Below, one piece after another: positions 45,873-55,047 of a stretch of 64,000 nucleotides of DNA. Each line of letters starts with the position of its first letter. The stretch's first letter is position 1. The translations under genes and the position numbers were made by a program. Below the pieces are notes generated by a model. That model saw only the letters and a list, made by a program, of their open reading frames with translations, did not search any database and was not told where the DNA came from. This stretch comes from Bacillota bacterium (GTDB taxonomy: Bacteria > Bacillota > Clostridia > Lachnospirales > Lachnospiraceae), in NCBI GenBank assembly GCA_023392615.1, contig JAEVYT010000030.1, forward strand, positions 496,001-560,000, given 5' to 3'.

Positions 45873-46233
45873 AAAAAAGAGAAAGAAATTGCATACAAGC
45901 ATGCATTTCTTTCTCTTTTTTATCAAGTAATCTGTTTTTCAAATCAACGATTTCACGAGTAAGTGGCCATAAGCTCGTAGCCTAACGGCTCCTTCGCTCA
46001 CGTTGCACTAAACAATAAAAAAGTCAAAATTCTTTTATGCAAGCATAAAGAACTTTTGGCTTTTTTATTGTTTACCCGCTTAATAAAGATAATGAATTCG
46101 CGCAAAAACAGATTACAAGCTCGTAGCCTAACGGCTCCTTCGCTCGCGTGACACTTATTAATAAAAAAGAGAAAGAAATTGCATACAAGCATGCATTTCT
46201 TTCTCTTTTTTATTAATAATCTGTTTTTACGCG
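45873..46233. repeat. nested palindrome array with two 33-bp direct repeats
   Basis: Three near-perfect hairpins: 45873-45921, 46009-46074 and 46155-46219. The first and third share the same 49-base core (AAAAAAGAGAAAGAAATTGC and its complement); the second is a different sequence. Between them lie two copies of a 33-bp direct repeat (45971-46003 and 46117-46149) starting AAGCTCGTAGCCTAACGGCT, with one difference. AATCTGTTTTT occurs at 45929 and 46218 and inverted at 46104. Each hairpin looks like a two-way terminator. It fills the spacer between the nitroreductase gene and the speD promoter. Confidence 0.8.
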
Positions 46234-46284
46234 GAAAGTCACACTAATACTAAACTTATGGTTTACAAATAGTAAAAATAATGC

Positions 46285-46313
46285 TTGCATCTTAGAATAG
46301 TTTTGTATATAAT
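46285..46313 (+). promoter_or_regulatory. promoter for the polyamine cluster
   Basis: TTGCAT (46285-46290), 17-base spacer, TATAAT (46308-46313). The predicted leader before speD is ~130 bases. Confidence 0.75.
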
Positions 46314-46449
46314 AGTCCATGCTGTTAATATCTAATGGCTCTTTTTAAGTGCTCCAAATGATGGAAAACAGTGCATATTTTGTACATATATGTGACTAGT
46401 TTTTAATTCACATACACCTACATTTTTGAAAAGAAAGGTTGTGATAGGT

Positions 46450-47256
46450 TTGGATAATAAAAAGCTCAAATTATATGGTTTTAACAACCTCACTAAAACA
46501 CTTAGCTTTAATATTTACGATGTCTGTTATGCGAAGAGTGAGAGAGAACAAAAGGACTATATCGCATATATCGACGAACAATATAATTCCGAGCGTTTAA
46601 CAAAAATTCTTGTGGATGTTACCGAGATGATCGGTGCTCACATTCTTAATATATCCAAACAGGATTATGATCCTCAGGGGGCTTCCGTTAACATATTAAT
46701 CGCGGAAGGTACACTTACCTCGGATCATATCGATGAGTCCTGCAATCAGGGCAAATATTTATCAGAATCAAGAGATTCGGTGCATGCACATCTTGATAAA
46801 AGTCATGTAACGGTGCATACCTTTCCTGAGCATCATCCGGATAACTCGATCACTACCTTCCGTGTAGATATTGACGTATCCACTTGCGGGGAGATCTCTC
46901 CTTTGAATGCCTTGGATTATCTAATCGGAAGTTTTGATTCCGATATTATCACAATCGATTACCGTGTACGAGGATTTACTCGTGACCTTCACGGTATGAA
47001 ATATTTTATAGATCACGATATTACCTCAATTCAGGATTATATCGACGATCAAACATTGACCAAATATGATGCGATTGATGTAAATGTATATCAGTCCAAT
47101 ATTTTTCATACAAAGATGCTGATTAAAGAAATCGAATTACAGAACTATCTCTTTAATAAGGATGTATATGAATTGCCTCCGAAGCAAAGACTTGATATTA
47201 CGAATAGTCTTCGCAAGGAAATGATTGAAATATTCAGCGGAATGAACATTTATTAA
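46450..47256 (+). CDS. speD: S-adenosylmethionine decarboxylase proenzyme
   Basis: SpeD makes decarboxylated AdoMet, the aminopropyl donor for spermidine. It is the long proteobacterial type (~268 residues), not the short Bacillus SpeH type. The self-cleavage site that yields the pyruvoyl group is in LDKSHVTVHTFPE (KS, residue ~112), with STCGEISPLNALDYLI and TIDYRVRGFTRD downstream. The start is probably TTG 46450, so that the protein begins like E. coli SpeD (KKLKLYGFNNLTKTLSF); open frame extends eight codons further. It is the first gene of the polyamine cluster, 17 bp before speA. Confidence 0.93.
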   Translation: MDNKKLKLYGFNNLTKTLSFNIYDVCYAKSEREQKDYIAYIDEQYNSERLTKILVDVTEMIGAHILNISKQDYDPQGASVNILIAEGTLTSDHIDESCNQGKYLSESRDSVHAHLDKSHVTVHTFPEHHPDNSITTFRVDIDVSTCGEISPLNALDYLIGSFDSDIITIDYRVRGFTRDLHGMKYFIDHDITSIQDYIDDQTLTKYDAIDVNVYQSNIFHTKMLIKEIELQNYLFNKDVYELPPKQRLDITNSLRKEMIEIFSGMNIY

Positions 47257-47273
47257 TCAGAATGGAGTAAATT

Positions 47274-48722
47274 ATGAAGTACACACAACAAAATTCACCC
47301 ATTCATGAAGCATTACTACAACATAAGAAAAACCGTGTCGTACCTTTTGATGTCCCTGGACATAAGGGCGGACGAGGAATTCCTGAGCTAACTGAATTTC
47401 TGGGAGCTGACTGCATGAAGGTGGATGTCAACTCCATGAAGCCCTTGGATAATCTCATCCATCCGGTTTCTGTTATAAAAGCTGCTGAGGAACTTGCCGC
47501 TGAGGCATTTGGTGCGGATGCAGCTTTTTTTATGATTAATGGTACTACAGCAGCGGTGCAGGCAATGATTATGTCAACCTGTAAAGTGGGTGACAAGATT
47601 ATCATGCCCCGTAATGTTCATCGCAGCTCGATCAATGCTTTGGTGGTATGTGGTGCAGTTCCGGTATATGTTAACCCGGGAGTGAATCATGAGCTGGGTA
47701 TCCCGCTCGGTATGTCCGTTGAGGATATTAAAAATGCAATATTAGAAAATCCGGATGCGAAAGCAATTCTTGTCAATAATCCAACATACTACGGTGTGTG
47801 TTCTAATCTAAAGGAGATTGTACGACTTGCTCACGAACATGATATGAAGGTATTAGTGGATGAAGCACACGGAACCCATTTTTACTTCGGTGAGAATATG
47901 CCGATTAGCGGTATGGCAGCAGGGGCGGATATGTCTGCTGTTAGTATGCATAAGACTGGTGGATCTTTGACACAGAGTTCCTTCTTATTATGTAGCAATG
48001 GAATTGATCCTGGTTATGTTAGGCAGATTATCAATTTGACACAGACTACCAGCGCGTCCTATCTCTTATTATCCTCACTTGACCTTGCACGCAAAAACAT
48101 GGTGCTTCACGGCAAAGAGATGGTGAAAAAAACGGTGGATCTTGCAGAATATGCAAGGGAGGAGATTAATAAAATCGGCGGCTATTATGCTTTTTCAGCG
48201 GAATTAATTGATGGAGATACGATTTATGATTTTGACCGTACGAAGTTGTCCGTTCACACCGCAGATATCGGATTAGCAGGGGTGGAAGTTTATGATCTAC
48301 TTCGTGATGAGTATGATATTCAGATTGAATTTGGTGATATCGGTAACATCTTAGCAATTATTTCGGCAGGGGATCGTCCATTTGAAATTGAGCGATTAGT
48401 GGGCTCATTATCAGAGATCAAGAGAATCTACAGCAAAGATAAAGTTGGTATGCTTAATCATGAATACATTGATCCGGACGTGGCATTTACTCCTCAGAAG
48501 GCATTCTACCATGATAAGAAATCGGTAACCTTAGAGGAGAGTATCGGTCATATCGCAGGAGAATTCGTGATGTGTTACCCTCCGGGCATCCCGATCCTAG
48601 CTCCTGGGGAGCGAGTAACCAAGGATATCATTGAGTACATCAAATATGCCAAAGAAAAAGGCAGCTCCTTAACAGGACCCAGAGACATGAAGGTAGAGCG
48701 CCTAAATATTATAGACTTTTAA
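47274..48722 (+). CDS. speA: PLP-dependent arginine decarboxylase (Orn/Lys/Arg decarboxylase family)
   Basis: A fold-I amino-acid decarboxylase of 482 residues. PFDVPGHKGGRG (~24), VDEAHGTHFYFG (~195) and the PLP lysine in SMHKTGGSLTQSS (~224) are clear; the C-terminal YPPGIPILAPGE is typical. Family members decarboxylate Arg, Orn or Lys. The agmatinase gene downstream makes arginine the likely substrate, giving agmatine. It is co-oriented with speD 17 bp upstream. Confidence 0.93.
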   Translation: MKYTQQNSPIHEALLQHKKNRVVPFDVPGHKGGRGIPELTEFLGADCMKVDVNSMKPLDNLIHPVSVIKAAEELAAEAFGADAAFFMINGTTAAVQAMIMSTCKVGDKIIMPRNVHRSSINALVVCGAVPVYVNPGVNHELGIPLGMSVEDIKNAILENPDAKAILVNNPTYYGVCSNLKEIVRLAHEHDMKVLVDEAHGTHFYFGENMPISGMAAGADMSAVSMHKTGGSLTQSSFLLCSNGIDPGYVRQIINLTQTTSASYLLLSSLDLARKNMVLHGKEMVKKTVDLAEYAREEINKIGGYYAFSAELIDGDTIYDFDRTKLSVHTADIGLAGVEVYDLLRDEYDIQIEFGDIGNILAIISAGDRPFEIERLVGSLSEIKRIYSKDKVGMLNHEYIDPDVAFTPQKAFYHDKKSVTLEESIGHIAGEFVMCYPPGIPILAPGERVTKDIIEYIKYAKEKGSSLTGPRDMKVERLNIIDF

Positions 48723-49001
48723 ACTGTACTATTAATTGCAATAAGAAACACCTAAAATAATATAAACTAAAATTCAAACCACACTAGATGATGAAAACGG
48801 TATATCTTTTTACCCTCGCTGCAACTGTGAATAGCGAGGGAAGATGTTATTACTGAGAATGTAATTAACATTATTTAATTATAATAGAGATAATCCTCCC
48901 CACAACGGTGAAAAGCGAATGAAAATGTTATAACAAAATCTATATTTATGATTACTATTTATTCGTAATTTGATAGATAAGATTTACTTAACACGATGAC
49001 A
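48723..49001. other. AT-rich spacer before hairpin element
   Basis: About 280 bases. A CCTCGCTG...CAGCGAGG-like stretch (around 48815-48840) could form a short hairpin. I see no gene and no clear promoter. Confidence 0.4.
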
Positions 49002-49193
49002 GTCAATCCATTCACAGAGTGTGTGGGAGAAAGATGAAAACAATATATCAAAAGCAACTGTATGAAGACGTTGGTGCTTAGGCTGCGTATTTTGCGGCCT
49101 TATGCACCATTACGTTCTTCATCCAAGCGAGAGCGTGTTGCACTTGATATATGTTTTCATACTTTCGACTTTAAACTAACTGAGAGGATTGAC
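49002..49193 (+). repeat. long structured hairpin element, copy B of a covarying family
   Basis: Outer GTCAATCC (49002-49009) pairs with GGATTGAC (49186-49193). A stem including ATGAAAACA and ATATATCA segments (49034-49050) pairs with 49143-49160. The inner hairpin uses ATGAAGA (49062-49068), TGGTGC and AGGC with their complements, with the shared TACGT internal-loop strand at 49111-49115. The central ~88 bases match the reverse strand of the element at 3732-3928 almost perfectly, while the outer arms differ in sequence yet remain self-complementary. It lies 56 bp upstream of speE. The small open frame inside is not considered a gene. Confidence 0.8.
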
Positions 49194-49249
49194 GTCCCTT
49201 TGAAACTAAATAACATAGAAATGAGAAAAATTCGGAAAGGGTGGTAATT

Positions 49250-50101
49250 ATGGAATTATGGTATTCTGAGCAACACACGGATCATGTCCGCTTTTCCCTT
49301 AAAGTGAAGGAACAGCTATTTTGTCAGAAAAGCGATTTCCAGCAGGTTGATATTTTAGAAACGTATGAATTTGGACGAATACTTACCTTGGACGGATGCT
49401 TGATGGTAACGGAGAAGGATGAATTCATTTATCATGATATGATTGTACATGTTCCGATGGCAACAAATCTGGATATCAAAAAGGTATTGGTTATCGGCGC
49501 CGGGGATGGCGGTACAATTCGAGAACTTACCAGATATGCATCCATTGAACACATCGATATGGTTGAAATTGATGAGCTAGTAGTGGAAGCATGTAAAAAG
49601 TATCTTCCTCAGACTGCCTGCAGTCTGGATGATCCAAGAGTGCATATCCATTATGAGGACGGTTTGAAATTCGTACGCCGTAAGTCCAATGAGTATGACT
49701 TGATCCTCGTGGATTCCACCGATCCGTTTGGTCCAGGTGAAGGACTATTTACGAAGGAGTTCTATGGTAATTGCTATAATGCTTTGACTGATCAGGGAAT
49801 TCTCGTAAATCAACATGAGAGTACCTACTATGATGCATATGTGGAAGCGATGAAGAGAGCACATCGTCGAATTAAAGAGACATTTCCGATTGCGAAGGTG
49901 TATCAGGCACATATCCCAACTTATCCGTCCGGTCACTGGTTATTTGGTTATGCTTCGAAGAATTTTGATCCGATTGAGAATTTGAACGCAGAAAAGTGGA
50001 ATGCACTTGGAATTAAAACAAAATACTATAATATAGAACTACACAAGGGGTGCTTCGCACTTCCGAACTATGTAAAGGAGCAATTGAACGAATATGAATA
50101 G
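49250..50101 (+). CDS. speE: spermidine synthase
   Basis: An aminopropyltransferase using decarboxylated AdoMet and putrescine. It has 283 residues: an N-terminal beta-domain (LWYSEQHTDHVRFSLKVKEQ), the LTLDGCLMVTEKDEFIYHDM segment (~45), the AdoMet-binding VLVIGAGDGGTIREL (~80) and the catalytic-site VDSTDPFGPGEGLFTKEFY (~152). The start is ATG 49250 after AAAGGGTGG. The last 8 bp overlap speB, so the two are coupled. Confidence 0.96.
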   Translation: MELWYSEQHTDHVRFSLKVKEQLFCQKSDFQQVDILETYEFGRILTLDGCLMVTEKDEFIYHDMIVHVPMATNLDIKKVLVIGAGDGGTIRELTRYASIEHIDMVEIDELVVEACKKYLPQTACSLDDPRVHIHYEDGLKFVRRKSNEYDLILVDSTDPFGPGEGLFTKEFYGNCYNALTDQGILVNQHESTYYDAYVEAMKRAHRRIKETFPIAKVYQAHIPTYPSGHWLFGYASKNFDPIENLNAEKWNALGIKTKYYNIELHKGCFALPNYVKEQLNEYE

Positions 50102-50936
50102 AAATATCCATACCTTTATCGCCTGTGATCATGAGTATGAAGAGAGCGATATTGTACTATTTGGTGCTCCCTTTGATGGAACCACCTCCTATCGTCCTGG
50201 TACGAGATTTGCCAGTGCGGCGATTCGTAATGAGAGTTATGGAATTGAAACCTATAGCCCTTATCAGGACAAGGATTTATTAGATAAAAAGATATTTGAT
50301 GCAGGTGATTTGGAATTTGGCTTTGGTAATACTCAGCGTGTCATCGATACCATTGAGGAGATGACAAAGCAGATTCTTGATGATAAGAAGAAACCGTTTA
50401 TGATAGGCGGTGAGCATCTTGTAACACTTGGCAGTGTAAAGGCTGTATTTGAGAAATACCCTGATCTTCATATCATCCATTTTGATGCACATGCAGATTT
50501 AAGAGATGATTATCTTGGAGAACAGCTTTCCCATGCCAGTGTTATGAGAAGATGTTATGACTTGGTAGGAGACCATAAGATATATCAGTTCGGAATTCGA
50601 AGCGGGGATAGAGAAGAATTCCTATGGGCGAAGGATCGTATCTTTACCCAGAAGTTTAATCTGGATGGTATTGAAAAAGTTGCTGAGAAACTTCAGGACA
50701 AGCCGGTCTACCTTACGATTGATCTTGATGTGCTGGACCCATCCGTATTCCCAGGAACAGGAACACCGGAAGCTGGTGGAGTCACTTTTATGGAGCTGAT
50801 GGGAGCATTAAAGGAAGTATTCAAGCTAAATATCGTAGCGATGGATATGAATGAGCTTTCTCCGGTCTATGACCAAAGTGGTGCATCAACCGCATTAGCA
50901 TGTAAGCTGCTTCGTGAGCTTTTATTACAATTATAA
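50094..50936 (+). CDS. speB: agmatinase (ureohydrolase)
   Basis: A binuclear-manganese ureohydrolase, 280 residues. Metal ligands: GGEHLVTLGS (~102), HFDAHADLRDDY (~124-135) and TIDLDVLDPSVFPGTGTPEAGG (shown here in parts; Asp pair ~208-210). It most likely converts agmatine to putrescine plus urea, matching the arginine decarboxylase upstream and spermidine synthase overlap. Arginase or guanidinobutyrase activity is less likely from context. Confidence 0.94.
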   Translation: MNRNIHTFIACDHEYEESDIVLFGAPFDGTTSYRPGTRFASAAIRNESYGIETYSPYQDKDLLDKKIFDAGDLEFGFGNTQRVIDTIEEMTKQILDDKKKPFMIGGEHLVTLGSVKAVFEKYPDLHIIHFDAHADLRDDYLGEQLSHASVMRRCYDLVGDHKIYQFGIRSGDREEFLWAKDRIFTQKFNLDGIEKVAEKLQDKPVYLTIDLDVLDPSVFPGTGTPEAGGVTFMELMGALKEVFKLNIVAMDMNELSPVYDQSGASTALACKLLRELLLQL

Positions 50937-50960
50937 GAATATTTTTAAGGAGGATTTGCA

Positions 50961-52166
50961 ATGAGCAAAGCGTTAATCATTGGTGCCGGTGGAGTAGCCG
51001 GTGTAGTAGTTCATAAATGTTGTCAAAACCATGAGGTGTTTGAGGAAATCTGTATCGCAAGCAGAACTGTATCAAAATGTGATGCATTGAAAGCACAGGT
51101 AGAAGCTAAGGGATATAAGACGAAGGTTACTACCGCACAGGTGGATGCAGATAAAACAGAGGAATTAATTGTATTAATCGAAAATTATAAGCCGGACATC
51201 GTAATTAACGTTGCACTTCCATACCAGGATTTGACCATCATGGATGCATGTCTCGCAACGAAGGTGGATTACTTAGATACTGCTAATTATGAGCCTTTGG
51301 ATACCGCTAAGTTTGAATACAAATGGCAGTGGGCATATCGTGAGCGCTTTGAAAAAGCGGGTATCACAGCGGTGTTAGGTTGCGGCTTTGACCCCGGCGT
51401 TACCGGCGTATTTTCCGCTTATGCGTTAAAACATTACTTTGATGAGATTCATACCATTGATATATTGGATGCAAATGCTGGTGATCACGGTTATCCGTTC
51501 GCTACCAACTTTAATCCTGAGATTAATATCCGTGAGATTACTGCAAATGGTAGTTATTTTGAAAATGGCGAATTTATTGAGACTGAGCCAATCTCTATAA
51601 AAAGAGTATATAATTTCCCGGAAATCGGTGAGAAGGATATGTACCTTCTTCATCATGAGGAGATGGAATCTCTTGCACTTAATATGCCTGGAATTAAAAG
51701 AATCCGTTTCTTTATGACTTTCTCCGAACGCTATTTAACCCATTTGCGTGTACTTGAGAATGTAGGAATGACATCCATCGAACCGATTGAATTCGAAGGT
51801 CAAAAGATTGTTCCATTACAGTTTTTAAAGGCAGTACTTCCGGATCCCGCGTCCTTAGGACCTAGAACAAAGGGAAAGACGAATATTGGTTGCATCTATA
51901 CCGGTGTGAAGGATGGCAAGGAAGTAAAATATTATGTATACAATGTTTGTGACCATGAAGAATGCTACCGTGAAGTAAATTCTCAGGCAATCTCTTATAC
52001 AACAGGTGTACCTGCGATGATCGGTGCAATGATGGTACTTACAGGCAAGTGGAAAAAACCTGGCGTATATAATGTAGAAGAATTTGATCCCGATCCATTC
52101 ATGGATAAGCTGAACACCTGTGGATTACCTTGGAAAGAAAGCTTTAACCCAGATATGGTAGAGTAG
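50961..52166 (+). CDS. carboxy(nor)spermidine dehydrogenase (saccharopine dehydrogenase family)
   Basis: A 401-residue NADPH-dependent enzyme of the saccharopine-dehydrogenase fold. N-terminal Rossmann motif ALIIGAGGVAGVV, then CDALKAQVEAKG, LDTANYEPLDTAKFEYKWQW (~110) and LGCGFDPGVTGVF (~138) fit carboxynorspermidine synthase (CASDH). It condenses aspartate semialdehyde with putrescine (or diaminopropane) to carboxyspermidine (or carboxynorspermidine). The nspC decarboxylase follows 12 bp later, confirming the pathway. AAGGAGG precedes the start. Confidence 0.92.
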   Translation: MSKALIIGAGGVAGVVVHKCCQNHEVFEEICIASRTVSKCDALKAQVEAKGYKTKVTTAQVDADKTEELIVLIENYKPDIVINVALPYQDLTIMDACLATKVDYLDTANYEPLDTAKFEYKWQWAYRERFEKAGITAVLGCGFDPGVTGVFSAYALKHYFDEIHTIDILDANAGDHGYPFATNFNPEINIREITANGSYFENGEFIETEPISIKRVYNFPEIGEKDMYLLHHEEMESLALNMPGIKRIRFFMTFSERYLTHLRVLENVGMTSIEPIEFEGQKIVPLQFLKAVLPDPASLGPRTKGKTNIGCIYTGVKDGKEVKYYVYNVCDHEECYREVNSQAISYTTGVPAMIGAMMVLTGKWKKPGVYNVEEFDPDPFMDKLNTCGLPWKESFNPDMVE

Positions 52167-52178
52167 TGGAGAATAATA

Positions 52179-53312
52179 ATGAATTTTGATATAAATAGAG
52201 TACCTACTCCGTCTTATGTGATGGAAGAAAGTTTATTGCGTAAGAATGGTGAAATCATAAAATCAGTGATGGACGAAACCGGGTGTGAAATTTTGTTAGC
52301 TCAAAAGGCTTTCTCGATGTATTCCACTTATCCGATGCTGGGAGAATACTTGAGCGGAACAACCGCCAGCTCCTTATTTGAGGCGAAGCTTGGGAAGGAA
52401 GAGATGGGGCAGGAAGTCCATATTTTCTCTCCGGCCTACCGTGAAGATGAGTTTGAAGAGATTATGGCTCTGTGTGATCATATCGTGTTCAATTCAATCG
52501 CACAATGGGAGAAGTATAAAGATAAAGTGCAGGGAAACCCAAAGAAGATATCCTGTGGACTTCGTATTAATCCGGAATACTCTGAGATTGAAACAGATAT
52601 GTACAATCCGTGCTTTGAAAATTCTCGTTTCGGAATTACGCTTGATAAGCTTGAGAAGGCTGATTTAAACGGGATAGAAGGACTTCATTTTCACACCATG
52701 TGCGAACAAAACTCTGATGTATTAGAGAGAACGCTTAAGGTTGTTGAGGAGAAGTTCGGTAATTTGATGCATACGATGAAATGGATTAATTTCGGTGGAG
52801 GTCATCATATTACAAGAGATGATTATAATATTGAAACCTTGATTCGTTGCATCAATCATGTAAAGGAAGCCTATCAGGTTCAGGTTTATCTTGAACCGGG
52901 TGAAGCGGTTGCATTAAATGCCGGATATCTTGTAAGTACAGTTTTGGAGTTGAATGAGAATGGTATGCAATTAGCGATCATGGACACCTCCGCGGCCTGC
53001 CATATGCCTGATGTGCTCGAGATGCCATATCGTCCGAATATTATCGGCTCCGGTAAGTCCGGTGAATATCCATATACTTATCGACTTGGAGGACCAACCT
53101 GTTTATCCGGTGATGTAATTGGCGATTATTCTTTCTCTGAACCATTAAAGGTAGGAGATAGATTGGTGTTCTGTGATATGGCCATTTATTCAATGGTTAA
53201 GAATAACACGTTTAATGGTGTTAATCTTCCTTCGATTCTTTTAAATACAGAGAAGGATGGACTCAAAGTAATCAAAGAGTTCGGTTATGAGGATTTTAAG
53301 AGAAGATTGTAA
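52179..53312 (+). CDS. nspC: carboxynorspermidine decarboxylase
   Basis: An alanine-racemase-fold PLP decarboxylase (CASDC), 377 residues. PTPSYVMEESLLRKN at the start, the PLP lysine in LLAQKAFSMYS (~43), GLHFHTMCEQN (~168), and the C-terminal CDMAIYSMVKNNTFNG are family features. It decarboxylates carboxyspermidine/carboxynorspermidine to spermidine/norspermidine. It is the last gene of the polyamine cluster and is followed by a strong terminator. Confidence 0.95.
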   Translation: MNFDINRVPTPSYVMEESLLRKNGEIIKSVMDETGCEILLAQKAFSMYSTYPMLGEYLSGTTASSLFEAKLGKEEMGQEVHIFSPAYREDEFEEIMALCDHIVFNSIAQWEKYKDKVQGNPKKISCGLRINPEYSEIETDMYNPCFENSRFGITLDKLEKADLNGIEGLHFHTMCEQNSDVLERTLKVVEEKFGNLMHTMKWINFGGGHHITRDDYNIETLIRCINHVKEAYQVQVYLEPGEAVALNAGYLVSTVLELNENGMQLAIMDTSAACHMPDVLEMPYRPNIIGSGKSGEYPYTYRLGGPTCLSGDVIGDYSFSEPLKVGDRLVFCDMAIYSMVKNNTFNGVNLPSILLNTEKDGLKVIKEFGYEDFKRRL

Positions 53313-53370
53313 AATGTGATATATTAAAGTTATTTATTCTATAAAACTTATAAAACCTAAGCAAAAAAGA

Positions 53371-53416
53371 ACGCTACCGAATAACCGTTAAAAAAGGTTA
53401 TTCGGTAGCGTTTTTT
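53371..53416. terminator. strong terminator ending the polyamine cluster
   Basis: A perfect 16-bp stem (53371-53386 with 53396-53411), nine-base loop, TTTTTT after it and an A-run before it. Confidence 0.95.
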
Positions 53417-53601
53417 AATGGAAATTTTATTTGTAATCTAGTGTTGTGTTAATGATTGAGGCTTGTATTTCATTTAATTTAAGGGTTGTCTGCTAGCTTT
53501 GTCTGCTGTTTAAATTAAATTCATATATAAATATCGTATTATATATAGTAAAATAATAACAGTAATAATTTTTTATCTGTAATATGAAAGGTGAATATAT
53601 T

Positions 53602-54180
53602 ATGTGTGCGTTTATAAAGTTCCGTAAAGCAATTTTAGAATTATCAGATGTTCCAGAGATATTGATAGAACAATTATTTTCAATTTGTCAACTTAAAAAT
53701 GTCAAAAAAGGTGAATCCTTTATACAAGCTGGTGAATTATCAAAGGATATGGGTTTTATATTAGAAGGTTTATTCCGCTTGTATTATATAGATGAGGAAG
53801 GAAATGATTATACAAAAGCGTTCAGTAGAACAGGACAATTTTTAATATCATATAGTGCTATAGTACAAGAGCGGCCCTCTTTTTTCTACATTGAAGCATT
53901 ACAAGATAGTCAAATTCTTTTGTTCGAATATCAACGATTTAGTAATATGATTCAAAAAGATATTCGATGGTATCCATTTGCTTATAAACTATTGGAGAAT
54001 GTTTACATAATGAAGGAATTAAGAGAAAAATCTTTTCTACTCGATAATGCGGAACAAAGATACCGAGATTTTAAAAAACAATATGCAGATGTGGAGAATC
54101 AAATTAAACTTTATCATGTCGCTTCCTTTCTAGGTATAAAACCTGAAACCTTAAGTAGATTAAGAAGCACAAAAAATTGA
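53602..54180 (+). CDS. Crp/Fnr-family transcriptional regulator
   Basis: A 192-residue protein with a cyclic-nucleotide-binding-like beta-roll (~10-115; KKGESFIQAGELSKDMGFIL pattern) and a short C-terminal helix-turn-helix (YHVASFLGIKPETLSRLRS). The start at ATG 53602 has AAAGGTG eight bases upstream. No N-terminal Cys cluster, so not an Fnr-type Fe-S sensor. It precedes an SDR gene by 64 bp and may regulate it. The effector is unknown. Confidence 0.85.
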   Translation: MCAFIKFRKAILELSDVPEILIEQLFSICQLKNVKKGESFIQAGELSKDMGFILEGLFRLYYIDEEGNDYTKAFSRTGQFLISYSAIVQERPSFFYIEALQDSQILLFEYQRFSNMIQKDIRWYPFAYKLLENVYIMKELREKSFLLDNAEQRYRDFKKQYADVENQIKLYHVASFLGIKPETLSRLRSTKN

Positions 54181-54244
54181 TATAAATCAAGGAAATAATA
54201 CCTCGTTTGGATTAACATGAAGAAAAAATTGGAGGTATTATTTT

Positions 54245-55018
54245 ATGTTAAATTCATCGAATGACATTGTATTGATTACGGGAGGTAGCTCTGGCATAGG
54301 ATTTGAAATGGCGCGACTTCTGTTGGAAGAAAATTATCTTGTTATCATCTGTGGCCGATCAAAACTAAAACTTGAAGAGGCACAGAGAAAACTACCCAAA
54401 TTAATTACGATTCAATGTGACATTACTTCTACGCAAGACAGAGAAAGGTTGGTTGATAGAATAAAAAATGAGTATCCATCCTTAACTCTTTTAATCAATA
54501 ATGCAGGAGTGGTTTATCGATATCTCATGGAAAAGACCGGAGATTTAAACAAACGAATGGAAGAAGAATGGAAAACAAATGTTATGGCACCTGTCGAACT
54601 ATCGCAATTATTATTACCTTGTATAGCAAAAAATGGTGGAACAGTTGTGAATGTATCTTCGGCACTTGCACATGTGCCTCTTTCAATAGAGCCACACTAC
54701 TGCGCTACTAAGGCTGCACTTCATTCTATTACACAAAGCATGAGAATACGATACAAAAAGATTGGGGTAAAGGTTGTAGAGATATTCTATCCAGAGGTGG
54801 ATACACCATTTCAGGAAGGGCAAGCAACAGAGAGAGCGATATCTCCAGAAGTTGCAGCATATGAGGCGTTGAGACAGTTAAAAAGAGGAAAAGATGAGAT
54901 ATATGTAAAGAGAAGCAAAATGATGTTTCGTATTAGTCGCTTACTTCCTAAAAAAGGCGTCAAAATAATTAATGGATTCTTACCTGAAATGGTCGAAGAA
55001 ATGCTATCAAAAAGATAA
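54245..55018 (+). CDS. short-chain dehydrogenase/reductase
   Basis: A classical SDR of 257 residues: TGGSSGIG cofactor motif (~13-20), NNAG (~88-91), active-site Ser in VNVSSALAH (~140) and YxxxK as YCATK (~156-160). CGRSK after the second strand suggests NADP preference. It resembles DltE/YdfG-type oxidoreductases of broad substrate range. GGAGG precedes ATG 54245. Probably in one unit with the upstream Crp-type regulator. Confidence 0.9.
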   Translation: MLNSSNDIVLITGGSSGIGFEMARLLLEENYLVIICGRSKLKLEEAQRKLPKLITIQCDITSTQDRERLVDRIKNEYPSLTLLINNAGVVYRYLMEKTGDLNKRMEEEWKTNVMAPVELSQLLLPCIAKNGGTVVNVSSALAHVPLSIEPHYCATKAALHSITQSMRIRYKKIGVKVVEIFYPEVDTPFQEGQATERAISPEVAAYEALRQLKRGKDEIYVKRSKMMFRISRLLPKKGVKIINGFLPEMVEEMLSKR

Positions 55019-55047
55019 TTTATTACATGATTATAGAGGATTAATAT

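Noticed and set aside
45998..46192. 64-codon open frame on minus strand
   Set aside because: It is made entirely of the palindrome array and the 33-bp repeat.
49062..49247. 61-codon open frame on plus strand upstream of speE
   Set aside because: It lies inside hairpin element copy B; its peptide follows the palindrome, not protein-like composition, and there is no ribosome site.
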